Below the pieces are notes generated by a model that saw only the letters and a program-made list of their open reading frames with translations, was not told where the DNA came from and did not search any database. Positions 17,663 through 27,489 of a stretch of DNA of 64,000 nucleotides are shown here, in pieces; within the stretch, counting starts at the first letter, position 1; each line of letters starts with the position of its first letter. The position numbers and the translations under genes are program-made. The DNA is from Rhodohalobacter mucosus (lineage in GTDB: Bacteria; Bacteroidota; Rhodothermia; Balneolales; Balneolaceae): NCBI RefSeq assembly GCF_003150675.1, contig NZ_QGGB01000002.1, positions 454,125 through 518,124 of the forward strand, in the 5' to 3' direction.

Positions 17663-19000
17663 ATGTCTGCAGCCACTCACCGTGAAAAATTACTCTCACT
17701 TTTTGACGACAACCAGGACGGCGTCATTTTTTTGAAAGGTGCCGATGTAATGTACAGGTACGGAACCGACTACGAATTTCCATTCCGGCAGGAGAGTAAT
17801 TTTTGGTACCTCGCCGGAGTGAATGAGCCAGAATATCAAATGGTGCTTGATCTTAAAACCGGTGAATTTCATCTCTTCCACCCGAAGCGTGATGCTCAGT
17901 TTGCAGTATGGCATGGCCGCGTGAAGACTGAAGATCAGATTCGCGATCTCTACTCACCGGATCATCTTCACGAACTGAATGATCTTCTGAAAGTATTGAA
18001 GGCCCTGAAGCCTTCGCTGATTTACTGCCTGAATGAAGAACAAGCCGAATTTATTGAGGATGTGGACCACGGTTTTACCGTGGAAACCGAAACACTCCAG
18101 GATGCCATCACCTATTGCCGGTGCATTAAAACGGACGAAGAACTGGAGCTGATGAGGGAAGCAGCCCGCATCAACAATATTGCTCATCTGGAGGTAATGA
18201 AAGCCATCAAGCCGGGAATGTACGAATATGAGGCCAAAGCCATTTTCGACTATCACCAGTTAAAAAACGGATTGCTTCAGCCGGCCTACAATGGCATTCA
18301 CGCAGGTGGAACCAACAGCGCCATTCTGCACTATGTGGAGAACAATCATCAGATACACGATGGTGAGCTCTACCTGATTGATGCAGGATATGAAAAAGAG
18401 GGCTACGCTTCGGATGTAACCCGCACCTATCCGGTAAACGGCACTTTTACGGGCGATCAAGCCGCTATTTACCAGGTTGTGCTTGATGCACTCAACAAAA
18501 GTATCGAACGGACCCGCCCCGGCGTGAAAATGGAAGACCTGCATATGGGCGCCTGCCGCATCATTTTACAGGGGCTGAAAGATGCAGGAGTGGTTAAAGG
18601 CGATCTGGATGAGATGATGGAAAAGAATATTTTCGCACTCTTCTTTCCCCACGGACTGGGTCACTTTCTGGGCCTCGACACGCACGACGTAGGCGGATAT
18701 CCGAAGGGCGTTGAGCGCATCGACAGGCCCGGTATCCGATTCCTGCGTGTGCGCCGTGAACTCATGCCCGGCATGGTGATCACCATCGAACCCGGCATCT
18801 ATTTTATTCCCGCTCTGCTTAAACCCGCACTTGAAAACAGCGAACAGTCAAAGTTTCTGAATGCAGAGCGAATTCAGAAACTATTCGGTTTCGGAGGCGT
18901 ACGCATTGAAGATAACCTTGTGATTACCGAAGATGGAAACGAAAACCTGACGGACGTACCCAAAGAGATTAAGGAAATCGAAGCCATGATGAAATCCTAA
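17663..19000 (+). CDS. pepP: Xaa-Pro aminopeptidase (M24B)
   Basis: 445 residues. N-terminal aminopeptidase-P domain (about 1-140), then a pita-bread metallopeptidase fold. Metal ligands are visible in order: LIDAGYEKEGYASDVTRTYP (two Asp), HGLGHFLGLDTHDVGG (His), VITIEPGIYF (Glu) and GVRIEDNLVI (Glu). It releases N-terminal residues that precede proline, in the cytosol. Followed after 16 bases by a membrane protein on the same strand, probably in one transcript. Confidence 0.93.
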   Translation: MSAATHREKLLSLFDDNQDGVIFLKGADVMYRYGTDYEFPFRQESNFWYLAGVNEPEYQMVLDLKTGEFHLFHPKRDAQFAVWHGRVKTEDQIRDLYSPDHLHELNDLLKVLKALKPSLIYCLNEEQAEFIEDVDHGFTVETETLQDAITYCRCIKTDEELELMREAARINNIAHLEVMKAIKPGMYEYEAKAIFDYHQLKNGLLQPAYNGIHAGGTNSAILHYVENNHQIHDGELYLIDAGYEKEGYASDVTRTYPVNGTFTGDQAAIYQVVLDALNKSIERTRPGVKMEDLHMGACRIILQGLKDAGVVKGDLDEMMEKNIFALFFPHGLGHFLGLDTHDVGGYPKGVERIDRPGIRFLRVRRELMPGMVITIEPGIYFIPALLKPALENSEQSKFLNAERIQKLFGFGGVRIEDNLVITEDGNENLTDVPKEIKEIEAMMKS

Positions 19001-19016
19001 AAACCACTGCCGGCTT

Positions 19017-19538
19017 ATGCAATTTTTCCAGATATCCATCCAGCAAACCCCGAAAGAGCGCCGCATTCTGAATGCACTACTAGCTTTAGCTACGGGAGTA
19101 CTTACGCTTTCTTACCCCAGCTTTCTCTATCTGATCGCGGGAGGTTACCTGGTGGCACTGGGACTTTTATTTATATGGCTGAAGACACCTGCACCCATCG
19201 CCGCCCTGCCCATTATAACCGGCGTCATCATCTTTCTGTTTCCGGAACTGATACCCATTACTATTGCAATCTTCCTGGGATTTTTTGGATTGATTCTCCT
19301 CCTCGCTTTTCAGTTTTCGATCATGGGCTTTCTGACGCTGATCATTGCCGTTCTGATTGCCATGAATCCGGATTCGGTAGCCTATTTTGTGGCGGCATTT
19401 CTGCTTCTATACGGACTGTCCGGCCTGATTCGGCTTTTTCGTGAAAAAAACGATGGCGGAGGATCCGGCCGGGTGGGACAACGAAGTCGATCACAGGGCA
19501 GAGACGATGATATAGAGGATGCAGAAATCATTGGGTGA
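19017..19538 (+). CDS. DUF308/HdeD-like membrane protein
   Basis: 173 residues with six hydrophobic segments arranged as short paired helices (ILNALLALATGVLTLSYPSF, GYLVALGLLFIWL, ALPIITGVIIFLF and so on) and a charged, Gly/Arg/Asp-rich cytosolic tail (about 143-173). The repeated two-helix layout resembles the DUF308 repeats of HdeD. Function is unknown. It starts 16 bases after pepP. Confidence 0.65.
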   Translation: MQFFQISIQQTPKERRILNALLALATGVLTLSYPSFLYLIAGGYLVALGLLFIWLKTPAPIAALPIITGVIIFLFPELIPITIAIFLGFFGLILLLAFQFSIMGFLTLIIAVLIAMNPDSVAYFVAAFLLLYGLSGLIRLFREKNDGGGSGRVGQRSRSQGRDDDIEDAEIIG

Positions 19539-19591
19539 TCAGGATCAGTTTTACTATTTACAGCAACAGAATAGACCCGCTGCTGTAACTT

Positions 19592-20374
19592 CTATGAAAG
19601 GTTTCGAAGCATCTCCTCCGCCTCTTCGAGCAGCTTTTCGTCACCCTTCATTTGCGGTTCAAGGCTGAGAAGTTCGTTAAGCACCTCTTTTGCATCGTTA
19701 CCGCGGTCTGTTTTCAGGTAGTGTTTGGCGAGGTCCATACGGAAGAGAATATTATCACTGTTAAGTGATATAGCCCGTTTCAGGAACGCCTCCGCCTTCT
19801 CATTGCTGGCATCGGGCAACCCTTCGCCAAAAAGGCCGGCAGCCGCTCTTCCAAGGCCGCTTACATTGGCAACATCAGAGTGCCATACCCCATAGAGGTG
19901 CCAGACGGGAGCAAACCGGGGCAGCTTGTCCGTTGCCTGCTGCAAATGATCTTTAATTTCATTCGATGTCTCAATTCTTTCACCCGTATCGAGAACCTCG
20001 GTCATCCGGCCTTTTGCAACCGCCATGGCATAGTGTGCATATCCGGATTCAGGATGATACCTCAGGGCTTTTTGTGCAGCTTCCAGGGATTTGTCATAAT
20101 ACTCTTTTTGGTCCGCTTCACCGGCCTGACGGTATCCCATCCTTGCATAGATCACCGCAGTATTCCAGAGTGCTTCAAGATTTTGAGGGTGCTCTTCCAG
20201 TATGTTCTGATAGAGTTGCAGACCCTCCTCCTCATTGCCTGTCCTGAATAGTTCACCCGCTTTTTCAAGAGAGGTGTTCAGCGGTCCCGATTGCTGTGAG
20301 CAGGCCCGGCCGATCGATATAGCACTAATAAGAACGGCGAGAAGTGTTATTCGAAATAAATACCGGGTAATCAT
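19592..20374 (-). CDS. Exported TPR protein (RMDN-like)
   Basis: 260 residues with a signal peptide (ends GRACSQQ, about 27; Cys 25 could make it a lipoprotein). Tetratricopeptide repeats follow (ALWNTAVIYARMGYRQAG, SGYAHYAMAVAKGRM, HLYGVWHSDVANVSGLGRAA). The middle segment with GVWHSDVANVSG resembles bacterial relatives of regulator of microtubule dynamics proteins. It is a probable periplasmic protein-interaction scaffold. Downstream of hemN, 60 bases apart, perhaps in the same transcript. Confidence 0.72.
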   Translation of the reverse strand: MITRYLFRITLLAVLISAISIGRACSQQSGPLNTSLEKAGELFRTGNEEEGLQLYQNILEEHPQNLEALWNTAVIYARMGYRQAGEADQKEYYDKSLEAAQKALRYHPESGYAHYAMAVAKGRMTEVLDTGERIETSNEIKDHLQQATDKLPRFAPVWHLYGVWHSDVANVSGLGRAAAGLFGEGLPDASNEKAEAFLKRAISLNSDNILFRMDLAKHYLKTDRGNDAKEVLNELLSLEPQMKGDEKLLEEAEEMLRNLS

Positions 20375-20434
20375 TTAAACCTCAAAACGTTTTAGGGTTC
20401 AGGCATCAGTCATGAAATGTGACCGTATCCGGTT

Positions 20435-21820
20435 TCACACGGTTTTTGAATAACGGATGCCTGACTGGGACATGTCGCTGTGTATATAACCATCGAAAAG
20501 CATGGCAACGTTTCGTAAAAACAACCGGCCCCGATCCGTTACAAGTATTCTCTCCCCGGTTTGCAGAATGAGTCCGTCACGTGAAAGCTCTTCAAACGCA
20601 TCCCTGTTCCCGTCCATAATCGACATCAAAACTTTGTCGGAACGGTTCAGATAATCATCATATATCAGTTCTCCCCTGCACATGATGTCCATGATCATCT
20701 CTTTACGGACTTTATCTTCCTCGCTGAGCCTGAGTACTTTTGCAACAGGCAGCAGGCCTTCATCAAGTGCCTTGTAGTAGCGCCCGAGATCTTTTTCATT
20801 CTGATAATAGAGAGCCTCCCCCTGTGAAATCCCCGACATTCCCAGCGCAATCATCTCCAGCTCGGCCTTGGTGCTGTAGCCCTGAAAATTTCTGTGCAGG
20901 GAACCCTCGTCCAGTGCACGGCTCAGTTCATCCGTTTCCAGCGCAAAGTGATCCATTCCTATAAATCTGTACCCCATTTCAGGGAGCGATTGAATGGCAT
21001 GAACCAGCATATTGAGTTTTTCGTCTGCCGATGGAAACTCATTCTCATTCAGCAGTTTCTGCGCAGGCATAACGGATGGAATATGCGCATAACTGTACAC
21101 CGCAAAACGATCGGGACTCAATGCAACCACATCATCAATGGTCTGGCTGAATGTATCCGCCGTCTGCCGCGGCAAACCATAAATCAGATCATAGTTTATA
21201 CCTGTAACCCCTGCATCCCTCAGCCAGCCGGTAACCTCCGCAGTCTGCTCCAGGGGCTGTATCCGGTGAATTGCTTTTTGCACATCCTCATTCGTGTCCT
21301 GCACACCCAGTGATGCCCTGTTCATGCCAATCAGGGCCAGTGCATCAATATGATCCCGCGTACATCTTCGCGGATCAATCTCGACGCTGAATTCCGCCGT
21401 ATCAGAAAGCTGGAAATAGCGCCTGATTATTCCCCCCAGTTTTTTAAGCTGATCCGGGTTCAGGAATGTGGGCGTACCACCGCCGAAGTGTATCTGTTCA
21501 ACCACCGAATCGGGGTGAAGGGTCGCTGAAACGAGCAGGGCTTCCTTTTCAAGATAATCCAGATACACGTCGCCGCGGTCCTGGTCACGGGTAATGACCT
21601 TAGTGCAACCGCAATACCAGCAAAGGGAAAAGCAGAACGGAATATGAAAATAGAGCGACAGCTTCCTTTTTCGGGATACCCTTTCCAGCAGCAAGCCCTC
21701 AAATGAAGTACGGCTGAAACGATCCGTAAACTGAAGCGCCGTGGGATAGGATGTGTAGCGGGGCCCCGGCACATTGTACCTTGCAATCAGCGCCGCAAGA
21801 GAATTCTCTCTGGTATTCAT
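20435..21820 (-). CDS. hemN: Oxygen-independent coproporphyrinogen III oxidase
   Basis: 461 residues. Radical SAM motif HIPFCFSLCWYCGC (Cys-x3-Cys-x2-Cys, about 58-66), then FGGGTPTFLN and SVEIDPRRCT. HemN oxidatively decarboxylates coproporphyrinogen III to protoporphyrinogen IX without oxygen, supporting heme synthesis under anaerobic or denitrifying conditions. Its start lies 18 bases downstream of an Rrf2-family regulator gene, so the two are probably co-transcribed from the promoter carrying the AAGAGT motif at 22322. Confidence 0.94.
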   Translation of the reverse strand: MNTRENSLAALIARYNVPGPRYTSYPTALQFTDRFSRTSFEGLLLERVSRKRKLSLYFHIPFCFSLCWYCGCTKVITRDQDRGDVYLDYLEKEALLVSATLHPDSVVEQIHFGGGTPTFLNPDQLKKLGGIIRRYFQLSDTAEFSVEIDPRRCTRDHIDALALIGMNRASLGVQDTNEDVQKAIHRIQPLEQTAEVTGWLRDAGVTGINYDLIYGLPRQTADTFSQTIDDVVALSPDRFAVYSYAHIPSVMPAQKLLNENEFPSADEKLNMLVHAIQSLPEMGYRFIGMDHFALETDELSRALDEGSLHRNFQGYSTKAELEMIALGMSGISQGEALYYQNEKDLGRYYKALDEGLLPVAKVLRLSEEDKVRKEMIMDIMCRGELIYDDYLNRSDKVLMSIMDGNRDAFEELSRDGLILQTGERILVTDRGRLFLRNVAMLFDGYIHSDMSQSGIRYSKTV

Positions 21821-21838
21821 ACTATTTACTCTTAAAAT

Positions 21839-22303
21839 TTATTGGTCTCTCAGAAGTTCCTCGAAATCTCCGTCTTCGGTAAGACGGAGGTTTTCCAGCT
21901 TTCCTTTCTCAGCCAAATCCTTCAATGTTGTATTCTGCAGCATTACCCGGATCGAATCGCGGGTTACCGCCCATTTATCATGAAGCGGACAGGGATTTTT
22001 AAGCCCGCAGCCCGGCAGGCCCAATACGCACTCTGTGAGCAAGCGGGGCCCGTCGATTGCCAATACTACATCAATAAGGGCGATTTTACTCCCCGGCTTG
22101 GTCAGTTTCACTCCCCCTTTGGGTCCTTTAAATGATTCCAAAAGGCCGTCGGCCGTAAGCTGCTGCAGAATCTTCGTGAGAAAGTGAAACGAGATCTCCA
22201 GCTTTTCACTCATTATCTTGATCGGGGTAAATTCATCCTCATCTTTTGAAGCCAGATAGAGAGATGCTCGCAAACCGTATACACAGGATTTTGACAACAA
22301 CAT
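21839..22303 (-). CDS. Rrf2-family Fe-S transcriptional regulator (first copy)
   Basis: 154 residues. N-terminal winged helix (SKSCVYGLRASLYLASKDEDEF; KILQQLTADGLLESFKGPKGGVKL) and a cluster of three Cys in ECVLGLPGCGLKNPC (Cys-x6-Cys-x5-Cys), the spacing class that ligates an Fe-S cluster in NsrR and IscR. A paralog lies at 31178-31627. Genomic context (hemN, nos, nir, ric) suggests an NO or redox sensor. The near-palindrome 18 bases upstream of its start (22322-22337) suggests autoregulation. Confidence 0.88.
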   Translation of the reverse strand: MLLSKSCVYGLRASLYLASKDEDEFTPIKIMSEKLEISFHFLTKILQQLTADGLLESFKGPKGGVKLTKPGSKIALIDVVLAIDGPRLLTECVLGLPGCGLKNPCPLHDKWAVTRDSIRVMLQNTTLKDLAEKGKLENLRLTEDGDFEELLRDQ

Positions 22304-22321
22304 GGTTTGGAAGGGTTAATG

Positions 22322-22337
22322 AAGAGTTTATTATCTT
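22322..22337. promoter_or_regulatory. AAGAGT-N4-TRTCTT motif upstream of rrf2-hemN
   Basis: AAGAGTTTATTATCTT, with arms AAGA and TCTT eight bases apart. One of five copies of this motif seen in front of nitrogen-oxide or copper genes in the window. Its position 18 bases from the start codon overlaps the expected promoter or transcription start, which suits a repressor. Confidence 0.6.
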
Positions 22338-22378
22338 AAAATAGTCTATTTACCGCAAGACCTCAACCGCGTGCTCAT

Positions 22379-23614
22379 CTAATCTTTCTTTTCTACCTGT
22401 TCGGACAAATTGAATGTGCCTGCTAGCAGCACACCCGCAGGAATCACAGGCAGCGCCGCAGCTGCGACCACCCAATAGATGAGTCCATTTGGGGTTAGCC
22501 CTGCAGGCCAGTGCCCGCTGATCATTGAAAGGGTTACAAGGATTAAACATACACTGAGAATAAAAAGAGTTTTGGCCGCAGCCTGCCGTTTCCTGCTGAA
22601 GGATTCAATTATGACAGCGGACGCCAGGCCAAGAAGCAGCGTGTGAAGATACAGAACACGAACCCCATGCTCTCCCGGCCAGATACCGTGCGGCATCAGC
22701 GCTGCGAGCAAAAACATTACTTTGAGAGAAAAAAAGGCCACAATGGCTTTTCCGGTAAACCCGGAACGGACAGCAGTTTTCCAAATGAACAGCATAAATA
22801 TCAGTAAACCCGCTGCGGCAAGCGTCAGTCCGAGATAGGATGCAAACACCATTCCTCCGGTAAGCATCGGCCGGCTCAGTGATAAAGGAAAAAGCAGCAT
22901 TGACCCGAACAGGACAGGTACATAATACCAGCCGCTGCGTAGCTTAATTTCAGGCAATTTATCCTCGGAGAGCATAACCAGAATACCCATAGCCGCCAGA
23001 ACGACCCAGCCCTCCGTAAACACGCTCAAAAAAAACCCGGTCAATGCGGTTGGTATCAGGGATCCCGGTGCAGCTGTAAACTGAGCCACCGTCACCCCCC
23101 ACGCGCCCAGTGAACTTAAAATCAATGCAAGCAATGCGGTGTCAAACAACAGAAGGCTTAACCGGTCATCCCTCTCTTTTCTGTATCTGTAATAGAGCCA
23201 TGCAAACCAGTACCATGTAACCATAATCAGGCCGGATACGGCCGCTGCCAGGGGTATCTCCGCACGTCCAACTGCCACCGGTTGATAGCCGTACATGAGA
23301 AACAGCGGGTAGGTTAAAAATCCAAGAACAATCATCGTGATCATGCACGGCCTGAATGGCTTCAGCCCGCTCGCCTCAGGATCACGGAAAACGGATCCTG
23401 CCATCAAAATCATCAGCGGAGGGCAGATCCAGTTGAAGAACATCAGGTGTGAATGGGCGTGCCTGAGATTGGCAAATTCAATTCCCTCCGGCAAATTTGT
23501 GATCAGGCCCAATCGGTAAATAAATCCGGTAAGGCCGGCGAGAATAAAGCTTAACAAGGCCAGCCTCCACACCATCAGGAATGTTGAAGAATCGTTCTGC
23601 CTGCTCAACTCCAT
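22379..23614 (-). CDS. Polytopic membrane protein with conserved His, nos-cluster associated
   Basis: About 411 residues from ATG 23614 (MELSRQNDSSTF). A longer frame to 23725 overlaps ctaA and is rejected. About twelve hydrophobic helices. Conserved-looking His clusters occur at helix ends (NLRHAHSHLMFFNW; MPHGIWPGEHGVRVLYLHTLLLG), reminiscent of heme- or metal-binding membrane proteins. Eleven bases after the heme A synthase stop, so in the same transcript. Function is unknown; a role in heme or copper handling for respiration is inference from neighbours. Confidence 0.65.
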   Translation of the reverse strand: MELSRQNDSSTFLMVWRLALLSFILAGLTGFIYRLGLITNLPEGIEFANLRHAHSHLMFFNWICPPLMILMAGSVFRDPEASGLKPFRPCMITMIVLGFLTYPLFLMYGYQPVAVGRAEIPLAAAVSGLIMVTWYWFAWLYYRYRKERDDRLSLLLFDTALLALILSSLGAWGVTVAQFTAAPGSLIPTALTGFFLSVFTEGWVVLAAMGILVMLSEDKLPEIKLRSGWYYVPVLFGSMLLFPLSLSRPMLTGGMVFASYLGLTLAAAGLLIFMLFIWKTAVRSGFTGKAIVAFFSLKVMFLLAALMPHGIWPGEHGVRVLYLHTLLLGLASAVIIESFSRKRQAAAKTLFILSVCLILVTLSMISGHWPAGLTPNGLIYWVVAAAALPVIPAGVLLAGTFNLSEQVEKKD

Positions 23615-23624
23615 CTCAGCTCCG

Positions 23625-24683
23625 CTAATCGGTAAGTATCTGCGCTTTTCCTCTCCCAAGCAGGTGGATATAGGATACCACCACTCCAACAAGCAGAAGT
23701 GCGGCTCCCTGGTGGAAAACACCAAGCCAGACAGGTACGTGGTAAATCAGCGTATATACGCCAATGAGGTATTGAAACAGTACAGCTGCTGTCACGGCCA
23801 GCGTATGAAACATCACTCGCGTCCCCGCCTTTACAATGAACGCGCGAACAAGCATCCAGATACTGACCAGGCCAATCAGCGTACCAATCACCCTGTGCAT
23901 CCATTGTACGGTAACCATATTTTGGAGAAAGTTCATCCAGAGTGGCTCGGATATCCAGAGTTCCGGCGGCATCCAGTATCCAAACATAGTCGGAAAGGTA
24001 TTGTAAACATGGCCTGCGTGCAGTCCGGCCGTAAATGCTCCGTACACAACCTGCAGGGATATCAGTACTAGAAGTAAAACGCCCCAGCCAAAAAGTCGTC
24101 CCGTATCTTTTAAAGCGGCATTGCGCGATTCACTCAGGTCGAGTGCAAACCACACGCATAGACCGAAAATGACAAAAGCGATGAACAGGTGAGCGGCCAG
24201 CCTGTAGTGGCTCACTGCGGGAACGTCCACAAGACCGCTTTGAACCATGTACCAGCCCATCAGGCCCTGCAGGGTTCCAATGCCCAAAAGCACCAGCGCT
24301 CTGGAGGTCTGTTTGCGGTCGAGCTTTTTTCGGATGAGAAACCAACCGAAAGGAATCAGGAAAACGAGGCCCAGCAGCCTTCCCAGCATCCGGTGCAGGT
24401 ATTCCCAGAAAAAAATGACCTTGAACTCGCCCAGGGTCATGTCACTGTTCACCTGGTAGTACTCCGGATAGAGTTTATACTGGTCGAACGCTTCGTTCCA
24501 GTCGGCCTCGCTGAGCGGTGGTATCGCCCCCATGATGGGTTCCCAGTCTGTCATGGACAGCCCGGAGCCGGTAAGGCGGGTTATACCGCCAATAATAAGG
24601 ATGATAAAAACCAGAGTGGCGCCGCTCCAGTACCAGGCTTGTATGCTTTTTCTGTCCGCTGAATTTTTTGTTTGCACTTCCAT
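23625..24683 (-). CDS. ctaA: Heme A synthase (COX15/CtaA)
   Basis: About 352 residues from ATG 24683 (MEVQTKNSADRK); an upstream TTG at 24716 is possible but less likely. Eight transmembrane segments; type-2 (COX15-like) features GGITRLTGSGLSMTDWEPIMG, FFWEYLHRMLGRLLG and VQWMHRVIGTLIG with His ligands for heme. It converts heme O to heme A for aa3-type oxidases. Placed at the end of the nosDFY operon, it points to coordinated assembly of respiratory metalloenzymes. Confidence 0.9.
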   Translation of the reverse strand: MEVQTKNSADRKSIQAWYWSGATLVFIILIIGGITRLTGSGLSMTDWEPIMGAIPPLSEADWNEAFDQYKLYPEYYQVNSDMTLGEFKVIFFWEYLHRMLGRLLGLVFLIPFGWFLIRKKLDRKQTSRALVLLGIGTLQGLMGWYMVQSGLVDVPAVSHYRLAAHLFIAFVIFGLCVWFALDLSESRNAALKDTGRLFGWGVLLLVLISLQVVYGAFTAGLHAGHVYNTFPTMFGYWMPPELWISEPLWMNFLQNMVTVQWMHRVIGTLIGLVSIWMLVRAFIVKAGTRVMFHTLAVTAAVLFQYLIGVYTLIYHVPVWLGVFHQGAALLLVGVVVSYIHLLGRGKAQILTD

Positions 24684-24719
24684 CTGTTTGGTAATCCTGA
24701 AATTTATCAGGATCAATGT

Positions 24720-25517
24720 CTAAAAATCTTTCCTGCTAAACAATCTCAAACCGGTCCATGAGGGCACAATCAGCCACAGTGAAAGCATCGTTACTGAAAG
24801 AACCGATGCCATCGCCGTTCCAAAAAACCGGTTGAATACGGCTCCCGTATATCCCATCAATGCAGAAATATCAAATTCGATTAATATCATAATTCTGGCA
24901 AGGTCCATCGGGTTTAACATCGTGATGGCAATAATTCCTGTCTCGAGGGGGTAATCTCCCAAAAGAAAAATGATTACCATAATTAAACCATCATAAATAA
25001 CGGCCATAAAAAGCCAGATAATGATAGAGAAACCAAACCCCTTAATTTTATCATCATAAAACCAGAGTCCCATCACAAAACCCAAGCCCACAAAAATAAA
25101 GGTAAGCAGCGATCCAAGGCCCAAAACAAGAAACAGCGGCGACCCGGTGCCTTCAGTTAACCCACCATGCCAGGCAAGAGGTAATATGGAACCAACCAGG
25201 AAAGCGACCGTAAGAGGTGCGGAAATGCCCGTGTATAAACCCCAGAAAAGTGCTGACCTGCTAACCGGCTGCGTAAGAAGAAGTTCAAGATAATCACGGG
25301 ATTGATATATATAGAGAATACCATAGATCAAACTGATCATCGGAATGAGCAGCAGCATGATATTACTGACGCTTACCCATACCTCAGTACCGTCGCCGGC
25401 GAAACGAAAAAGTGAATCGGTAAGAAGTAGAAAAATCAGCCCGTAGCCAATCACCCACTTTGCCCTCAGCAGGGTTTTAAATTCATTGCGTAATATTTTT
25501 AAATAGATACTCATCAT
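24720..25517 (-). CDS. nosY: ABC transporter permease NosY
   Basis: 265 residues with six to seven transmembrane helices (VIGYGLIFLLLTDSLFRFAG, IMLLLIPMISLIYGILYIY, and so on). ATGA overlap with nosF (start 25517, nosF stop 25514). NosDFY supplies the sulfur species for CuZ maturation and hands over copper to nitrous oxide reductase. The motif YQSRDYLELLLTQPVSRSAL matches the cytoplasmic coupling helix of ABC-2 type permeases. Confidence 0.88.
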   Translation of the reverse strand: MMSIYLKILRNEFKTLLRAKWVIGYGLIFLLLTDSLFRFAGDGTEVWVSVSNIMLLLIPMISLIYGILYIYQSRDYLELLLTQPVSRSALFWGLYTGISAPLTVAFLVGSILPLAWHGGLTEGTGSPLFLVLGLGSLLTFIFVGLGFVMGLWFYDDKIKGFGFSIIIWLFMAVIYDGLIMVIIFLLGDYPLETGIIAITMLNPMDLARIMILIEFDISALMGYTGAVFNRFFGTAMASVLSVTMLSLWLIVPSWTGLRLFSRKDF

Positions 25518-26224
25518 GAACCGGGTTCCTCCATCAGTTTTGCAATAGCTCCTTCCAGCCGCTCCTGACGATTTTCTTTCAGCAGATCATCAATTCGGCC
25601 GTAATATTTAATTTCACCCTCCAGAATGAACACCACATGATCTACAAGCTGCTCCAGCTCACTCATGATATGAGATGTAATCAGCACGGTTTTACCCGAC
25701 TCTTTCTCTTTCTGAATCCGTTCTTTAAAAATGTAGCTGGATCGAGGATCCAAGCCTGCCGTGGGCTCATCAAAAAACAGAATGGAAGGATTAAACATCA
25801 TGGCAATCGCGGCACCCACTTTTTGCCTGTTGCCTCCTGAGAGCGCCCTCAAGGATTTCTGAAGTTCTTTATTCAGGTCGAACTCTTCAATCAGTTCATC
25901 CAAATATACCGGGTCTTCGCCCCTCAGGTGCTGCATGAGACCGAAAAGATCGTTTACTGCCATTTGTTCCGGATATCGTGCTTGCTGGGGCATGTACCCG
26001 ATATTCCTTCGGTATTCATAATTTCCGTTCAACCGGATATTGTTTATGGTAATATCCCCGGAATCGGCCTTTACCAGTCCCAGCATTGTTTTAATCAGCG
26101 TTGTTTTTCCGGCTCCGTTTGGGCCAACAATGCCTGTAGACTGGCCTTCAGGTATGGTCAGATTCAGCCCTTTCAAAACCTGTTGAGAGCCGAAAGCTTT
26201 TTTTAAGTTATTTACGTAAATCAT
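25514..26224 (-). CDS. nosF: ABC transporter ATPase NosF
   Basis: 236 residues. Walker A GPNGAGKTTLIKT (about 34-46), Q-loop region GYMPQQARYP, signature LSGGNRQKV, Walker B ILFFDEPTAGLDP and switch His in ITSHIMSE. ATGA overlap with nosD upstream and with nosY downstream shows translational coupling. Confidence 0.92.
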   Translation of the reverse strand: MIYVNNLKKAFGSQQVLKGLNLTIPEGQSTGIVGPNGAGKTTLIKTMLGLVKADSGDITINNIRLNGNYEYRRNIGYMPQQARYPEQMAVNDLFGLMQHLRGEDPVYLDELIEEFDLNKELQKSLRALSGGNRQKVGAAIAMMFNPSILFFDEPTAGLDPRSSYIFKERIQKEKESGKTVLITSHIMSELEQLVDHVVFILEGEIKYYGRIDDLLKENRQERLEGAIAKLMEEPGS

Positions 26225-27489
26225 TGAACAGGCTCCATAGACGGTTTAGGGTCAGTCAGGTTTTTTGGCGTTAATACAGGAAAGATTCTTTCGGCCGTAT
26301 CAAGCAGGCCGGCCATCAAACTCCTGAGCATAATCAGCGATAGAGGCTGACGCTCAGCAAAAAGTGAAAACAGGCGAACCGGCCGGTACTCCACGTCTCC
26401 GATACCGTCCCGGTCAAGGTCGTATCCTTCGTACTGGCTCCAGTAATTGCCTTCATAGTGATTAGGATTTGAACGACTGTTCGTTGATACTTCAAACACA
26501 TTGCCAAAAAAATTATTCCTGACGATTCGGTTATCCACTCCATTAGCCATCATTCGGATGGCGGTACCGTTTTCCGTGAAGTTGTTTTGTTCGATCTGAA
26601 CACGATTGGAAGCTTCACTGTAGATACCTACCGAATTGGATTCAAAACGGTTGTTTTCAACCACGCTGTCGTTGATCTCCTTTAGCAGAAGCCCGTAACG
26701 GTTTGCTCCCCAGTTTTGTACAAATAGGTTACGCTGCATAACAACGTTCCTGGTGTACATTACGGCTACTCCGGAGACGTTGTCTCTGAACTCATTATCG
26801 ATGTAGCTGCAATGGTCAGAGTACATAAAATGAAGGCCATATCTGATATTGCTGTACACTCTGTTTCCCGTCATTGTGCCGCCCTCAACAAATTCAAGGT
26901 AGATGCCGTCACGGTGGCCGGTAATTTCGTTCTGATGCACCTCCACATCTTTGCTGTACCACATGTGGATACCATTACCGGATGTGGTTTGCCGGTCTGC
27001 GTTCGAAATAATTGTATTACCGGTTACCTCTACATTTTCACTTTTGGCTATAAAAACCCCGAAAAAATTATTCGTAAGCGTCAGGTTTTGTATCAGGATG
27101 TTATTGCTCTCCTCTATAAGAATGGCCGCAAAGTCATCCATGAAACCGGAACCTGAATTTTTGATTTCAAAATTTTTAAGAGTGATGTTCTCTCCTTTCA
27201 GAATGAGGCCGTAACCTTCTCCTCCGATATCCAGAACGGCGCTGTTTTGTCCGTCAATCGTTACTGCTTTCTCAATAAGCAGTTCCCGAACATTGTAGGT
27301 TCCAGGCCCTATCCGTATGGTTGAGCCGGAGTCTGCTTGCTGAATCAACGCTTCAAGCCTGTTCTCTGACTCAGGAAGTTCTGCCGTTTGTGCGGCAGAC
27401 ATCAGGGGTATCATGCTCAGGCAGAAACCGGACAGAAGATATTTAAGATGCGTGGTCCTAAATATTGATAAAAAGGGGGTGGCTGTCAT
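26221..27489 (-). CDS. nosD: NosD, periplasmic copper-processing beta-helix protein
   Basis: About 422 residues from the ATG at 27489, which overlaps the nosL stop as ATGA; an ATG at 27504 is also in frame. Signal peptide (ends MSAAQ), then a right-handed parallel beta-helix of CASH/NosD repeats (many N-N, G-I and V-x-x-N rungs, e.g. ILIQNLTLTNNFFGVFIA). The C-terminus has a calcium-like loop DLDRDGIGDVEY. NosD receives copper from NosL and, with NosFY, matures the CuZ centre of NosZ. Confidence 0.92.
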   Translation of the reverse strand: MTATPFLSIFRTTHLKYLLSGFCLSMIPLMSAAQTAELPESENRLEALIQQADSGSTIRIGPGTYNVRELLIEKAVTIDGQNSAVLDIGGEGYGLILKGENITLKNFEIKNSGSGFMDDFAAILIEESNNILIQNLTLTNNFFGVFIAKSENVEVTGNTIISNADRQTTSGNGIHMWYSKDVEVHQNEITGHRDGIYLEFVEGGTMTGNRVYSNIRYGLHFMYSDHCSYIDNEFRDNVSGVAVMYTRNVVMQRNLFVQNWGANRYGLLLKEINDSVVENNRFESNSVGIYSEASNRVQIEQNNFTENGTAIRMMANGVDNRIVRNNFFGNVFEVSTNSRSNPNHYEGNYWSQYEGYDLDRDGIGDVEYRPVRLFSLFAERQPLSLIMLRSLMAGLLDTAERIFPVLTPKNLTDPKPSMEPVQ